DNA of 8,309 bases, taken from the NCBI GenBank assembly GCA_024644775.1, contig JAHEHB010000238.1, forward strand, positions 1 to 8,309, given 5' to 3'. The notes under the pieces were generated by a model, which did not search any database, was not told the origin of the DNA, and saw only the letters and a program-made list of their open reading frames with translations. The stretch's first letter is position 1. The number at the start of each line of letters is the position of its first letter. This stretch comes from Deltaproteobacteria bacterium. GTDB taxonomy: Bacteria > Desulfobacterota > Desulfobacteria > Desulfobacterales > SURF-15. The translations under genes were made by a program, and so were the position numbers. Below are positions 6,008-8,309 of the stretch, piece by piece.

Positions 6008-7106
6008 AAATACGTTTCCCTTGGTGATCGAACAAAAAGGCACGTCTCATAATAAGGGAGACGTGAACATTTTCTCCTTCTTCTACATCGGCCTCCCCCT
6101 GTTTTACTGCTTGGATTTCCTTCCCGTCGGCTTCAAGGAATATGAGAGTTCGGCTGCCAAGCGGCTCGATGAGAGTCACCTGGGCCGGAAACGATCCTTC
6201 CTGCTTGGGACCGACAATGATAAATTCCGGACGAATTCCTAACGTGATGTTTTCAGTTTTTGAAATGGAATTTTTAACAATGGTTTCAGGTAACGGAAGG
6301 TGAAATAGTTCTGATACGACATAGCGGGTTGAATTCTCCGATTGTAACGAACAATTGTACAAATTCAGCGGCGGTGAACCTATAAACGTTCCCACAAACA
6401 AATTCGCAGGTTCGTGGTAGATTTCATTTGGTGTGCCAACTTGCTGGACGATACCGTTATTCATTACCGCAATCTTATCCCCCAATGAGAGCGCCTCTTC
6501 TTGGTCATGGGTAACAAAAATCGTCGATGTGGAAAGTTTTCGCTGAACACGCTTGATTTCTGTCCGCATTTCGACTCGCAACGAAGCATCCAGATTTGCC
6601 AGAGGTTCATCCATAAGGAAGGCATCCGGTTCCATGACGATGGCTCTTGCCAAAGCGACTCGCTGGGCTTGTCCGCCGGAGAGTTCATTCGGTTTTCGGT
6701 TGAGAAGCTCTTCCATCTTAACCAGTCCCGCCGCTTCCCGAACACGCCGGTCGATTTCATCTTTTTTAAAGGATTTTCTCATATCCAACCCAAAAGATAT
6801 GTTTCGCCTCACATTTAAATGGGGAAAAAGAATGATATCTTGGAAGATAAAGGAGAGATTTCGATCTTTTGGCGCCAGACGGGTAATATTTCTTCCTTTA
6901 ATCCATATGGCATCCTCGTTGTCCGGTTTCTCGAGCCCTGCAATGCAGCGGAGTGTGGTGGTTTTACCACAGCCGGACGGGCCTAAAAGAACCATGAATT
7001 CCCCATCCTTAATATTCAGATTTACGTCACTGCAGGCGGTAACTCCCCCTTTTTGAAATGTTTTGATTAAATTTCTTACACTGATACCGGAGCTTTCTGT
7101 TGTCAT
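6006..7106 (-). CDS. ABC transporter ATP-binding protein, UgpC/MalK type (CUT1)
   Basis: Cytoplasmic ATPase that powers a CUT1 importer by binding the EAA loops of the permeases as a homodimer. It has 366 residues: an N-terminal nucleotide-binding domain and a C-terminal TOBE/OB regulatory part from about 240, the standard MalK build. Motifs in order: Walker A GPSGCGKTT (42-50), Q-loop FIFQD with Gln89, signature LSGGQ (142-146), Walker B FLMDEP (163-168), D-loop ANLD (170-173) and H-loop His200 in VTHDQEEAL. All catalytic residues are present. The ATG at 7106 is preceded only by weak purine-rich sites (GGAAAA about nine bases upstream). It sits 85 bases after the permease gene of unit B. As the only ATPase in the window it may also serve unit A, which has none; that is inference. 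The TOBE part gives no substrate clue. Confidence 0.95.
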   Translation of the reverse strand: MTTESSGISVRNLIKTFQKGGVTACSDVNLNIKDGEFMVLLGPSGCGKTTTLRCIAGLEKPDNEDAIWIKGRNITRLAPKDRNLSFIFQDIILFPHLNVRRNISFGLDMRKSFKKDEIDRRVREAAGLVKMEELLNRKPNELSGGQAQRVALARAIVMEPDAFLMDEPLANLDASLRVEMRTEIKRVQRKLSTSTIFVTHDQEEALSLGDKIAVMNNGIVQQVGTPNEIYHEPANLFVGTFIGSPPLNLYNCSLQSENSTRYVVSELFHLPLPETIVKNSISKTENITLGIRPEFIIVGPKQEGSFPAQVTLIEPLGSRTLIFLEADGKEIQAVKQGEADVEEGENVHVSLIMRRAFLFDHQGKRI

Positions 7107-7191
7107 GACCGATTTTCCGTTCCTTGATTTCGATATTTCTTCTTAGGTTGAAAGTACACTTGAATAAACCGGAAATTGCTAAAGTAAATGC

Positions 7192-8028
7192 CTATAGTTT
7201 TCTTACAGAAAAGGTTTTCATCAACTGGCGCTGGGCTAAAATATAAAGAATCACCGGAGGAATTCCGGCCATTAGCGTCATTACCATCATCAACTCCCAC
7301 TCAACACGTTCTCCACCAACTGCCGAGTTATAAATGATCACCGAACCCGTGCGGGGCCCTTGACCAGTGGTGAGCATGTTGGAGAAGAGAAAATCGCTCC
7401 AGCCAATGAGAAAAGATAGGAAAAGAAGCGATACGATTACCGGTTTAGCGAGCGGGAGCATCACCCGGAAAAATGCCTGAAACTGTGTACAGCCGTAAAC
7501 CATGGCGCATTCTTCGAGAGAACCCGGCAGTTCAGCGAAAAAACCGCGCAGGATATAGATACCGAATGGTATGATGAATACTTGGTATGCGATCCAAAGC
7601 CCGACCATAGTGTCGTAAAGCCCAATCTTAATCCAGATAATCGTCATCGGCACAACCAGCAGGATGAAGGGAAAGAGCATGGCCATGGTGATAACATAAA
7701 ATAGGGCGTCTTTACCTCGAAACTGCTTGCGTCCAAAAACATAGGCTCCCGGTACCGCAACCACTAGTGCGACGACTGCTGCTCCAAGCCCTGCCAGGAA
7801 GCTATTAAAAAGGTATTTGTGAAATTGAAGATCGAAGATTACATACCGCCAGGCTTCCAGGCTCCACTCCTCGGGTAGCCATTTGACCTCAAACATCTCC
7901 ATAGGGGATTTGAAGGCCGATAGACCAACATAAGTATAAGGGATCAGCACCAACCCGAGTACGAAGAACAGGCCAAGATAGCCAAGTATTTTGTGTCCTG
8001 GAGAAGAACGATCTTCAGCTAGCGCCAT
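7192..8028 (-). CDS. Carbohydrate ABC transporter permease, MalG type (CUT1), unit B
   Basis: Inner-membrane channel subunit of transport unit B, 278 residues, with about six hydrophobic segments (roughly 14-38, 72-97, 109-133, 141-161, 196-216, 244-266). The EAA loop is recognisable but altered: LEECAMVYGC at 171-180, where the usual second Ala is Cys and the usual Asp-Gly is Tyr-Gly; the following LPLAKP (191-196) is normal. The gene starts 12 bases after the stop of the MalF-type gene and has a GAGG site about eight bases before its ATG. The 85 bases between it and the ATPase gene show no gene or strong hairpin. It is clearly different in sequence from the MalG-type protein of unit A (717-1562), so the two units probably handle different substrates or diverged long ago. 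Family assignment is firm; substrate unknown. Confidence 0.94.
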   Translation of the reverse strand: MALAEDRSSPGHKILGYLGLFFVLGLVLIPYTYVGLSAFKSPMEMFEVKWLPEEWSLEAWRYVIFDLQFHKYLFNSFLAGLGAAVVALVVAVPGAYVFGRKQFRGKDALFYVITMAMLFPFILLVVPMTIIWIKIGLYDTMVGLWIAYQVFIIPFGIYILRGFFAELPGSLEECAMVYGCTQFQAFFRVMLPLAKPVIVSLLFLSFLIGWSDFLFSNMLTTGQGPRTGSVIIYNSAVGGERVEWELMMVMTLMAGIPPVILYILAQRQLMKTFSVRKL

Positions 8029-8040
8029 CTTCTTTCCTCT

Positions 8041-8309
8041 TTATCGACGTTTTTGAGTCATTTGTGCTTGAAACCGTTTTATAAACGGTAAAATCAGGAT
8101 CGTCGTCAATGCAACCAGAAAGATGCCGACGGTGAATGCCATCCCGAAATTCCCCGACAAATAAGCGAATCGGTAGACAAGTATACTGAGCACGCTGGTC
8201 TCGTAGCCGGGACCTCCGCCGGTAAGTTGAAACGGTTGATCGATCTTAGAGAGGTTCCAGACGACGCGTATAATTACTGCAGTTAGTATAGCGCCGCGGA
8301 TATTCGGCA
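8041..8309 (-). CDS. Carbohydrate ABC transporter permease, MalF type (CUT1), unit B, C-terminal part
   Basis: Last 88 residues of an inner-membrane permease that continues past the right edge of the window. I translated it by hand; it lies in a frame ending with TAA at 8043-8041. The fragment holds the family pattern seen after the EAA loop: a membrane segment (PNIRGAILTAVIIRVVWNL), then LTGGGPGYET, then IYRFAY-like text (LVYRFAY) and a final hydrophobic helix with a basic tail (FIKRF, QKRR). The same block occurs in the MalF-type protein of unit A as TGGGPGDAT. It is 12 bases upstream of the MalG-type gene of unit B, the normal order malF-malG. The EAA loop itself is outside the window, as is any binding-protein gene of this unit. 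Confidence 0.9.
   Translation of the reverse strand, partial: PNIRGAILTAVIIRVVWNLSKIDQPFQLTGGGPGYETSVLSILVYRFAYLSGNFGMAFTVGIFLVALTTILILPFIKRFQAQMTQKRR

Noticed and set aside
6553..7056. 167-codon plus-strand open frame opposite the ATPase gene
   Set aside because: It mirrors the ATPase with all its motifs on the other strand; the translation is Ser/Arg-rich shadow text.
717..8309. Recent tandem duplication of the permease pair
   Set aside because: The two MalF/MalG pairs share only family motifs; their sequences differ throughout.

Overview
This window looks like a metabolic and transport locus from a free-living bacterium of moderate GC content (a bit under half G+C by eye). The ABC transporter subunits, the Tat-type signal peptide on the binding protein, the UspA protein and the Shine-Dalgarno sites are all typically bacterial. 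The company of a UROD-like protein, a universal stress protein and CUT1 transporters would fit an anaerobic or Gram-negative lineage such as the former Deltaproteobacteria, but this is a guess from gene style. No marker gene fixes the taxon.

Layout, left to right. At 1-659 (+) is the C-terminal part of a malate/L-lactate dehydrogenase family (Ldh_2) oxidoreductase that enters from the left edge. Everything else is on the minus strand and is transcribed right to left. Transport unit B lies at 8309-6006: the end of a MalF-type permease, a MalG-type permease, then a UgpC/MalK-type ATPase. It stops at a cluster of inverted repeats. A universal stress protein gene (5658-5194) follows after a 347-bp gene-free stretch full of inverted repeats. 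Transport unit A comes next (4986-717): a UROD-superfamily protein, a Tat-exported family 1 solute-binding protein, a MalF-type permease and a MalG-type permease. It ends against the convergent dehydrogenase gene, with an inverted repeat between the two.

The two permease pairs are both CUT1-type (carbohydrate uptake transporter 1) but differ in sequence, so this is not a simple duplication. Only one ATPase and one binding protein are visible. The simplest reading is that the single ATPase (6006-7106) powers both permease pairs, as multitask CUT1 ATPases do, and that unit B has its own binding protein beyond the right edge. The substrate cannot be read from the sequence. A UROD-like protein at the head of the unit A operon and a nearby 2-hydroxy/2-keto-acid type dehydrogenase suggest uptake and catabolism of a small oxygenated carbon source, possibly a sugar acid or a methylated compound.

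The parts least explained by known families are the structured intergenic region at about 5760-6007, the UROD-like protein whose usual metal-binding cysteines appear to be replaced, and a perfect palindrome (5071-5083) in the leader of unit A that could be a regulator site.
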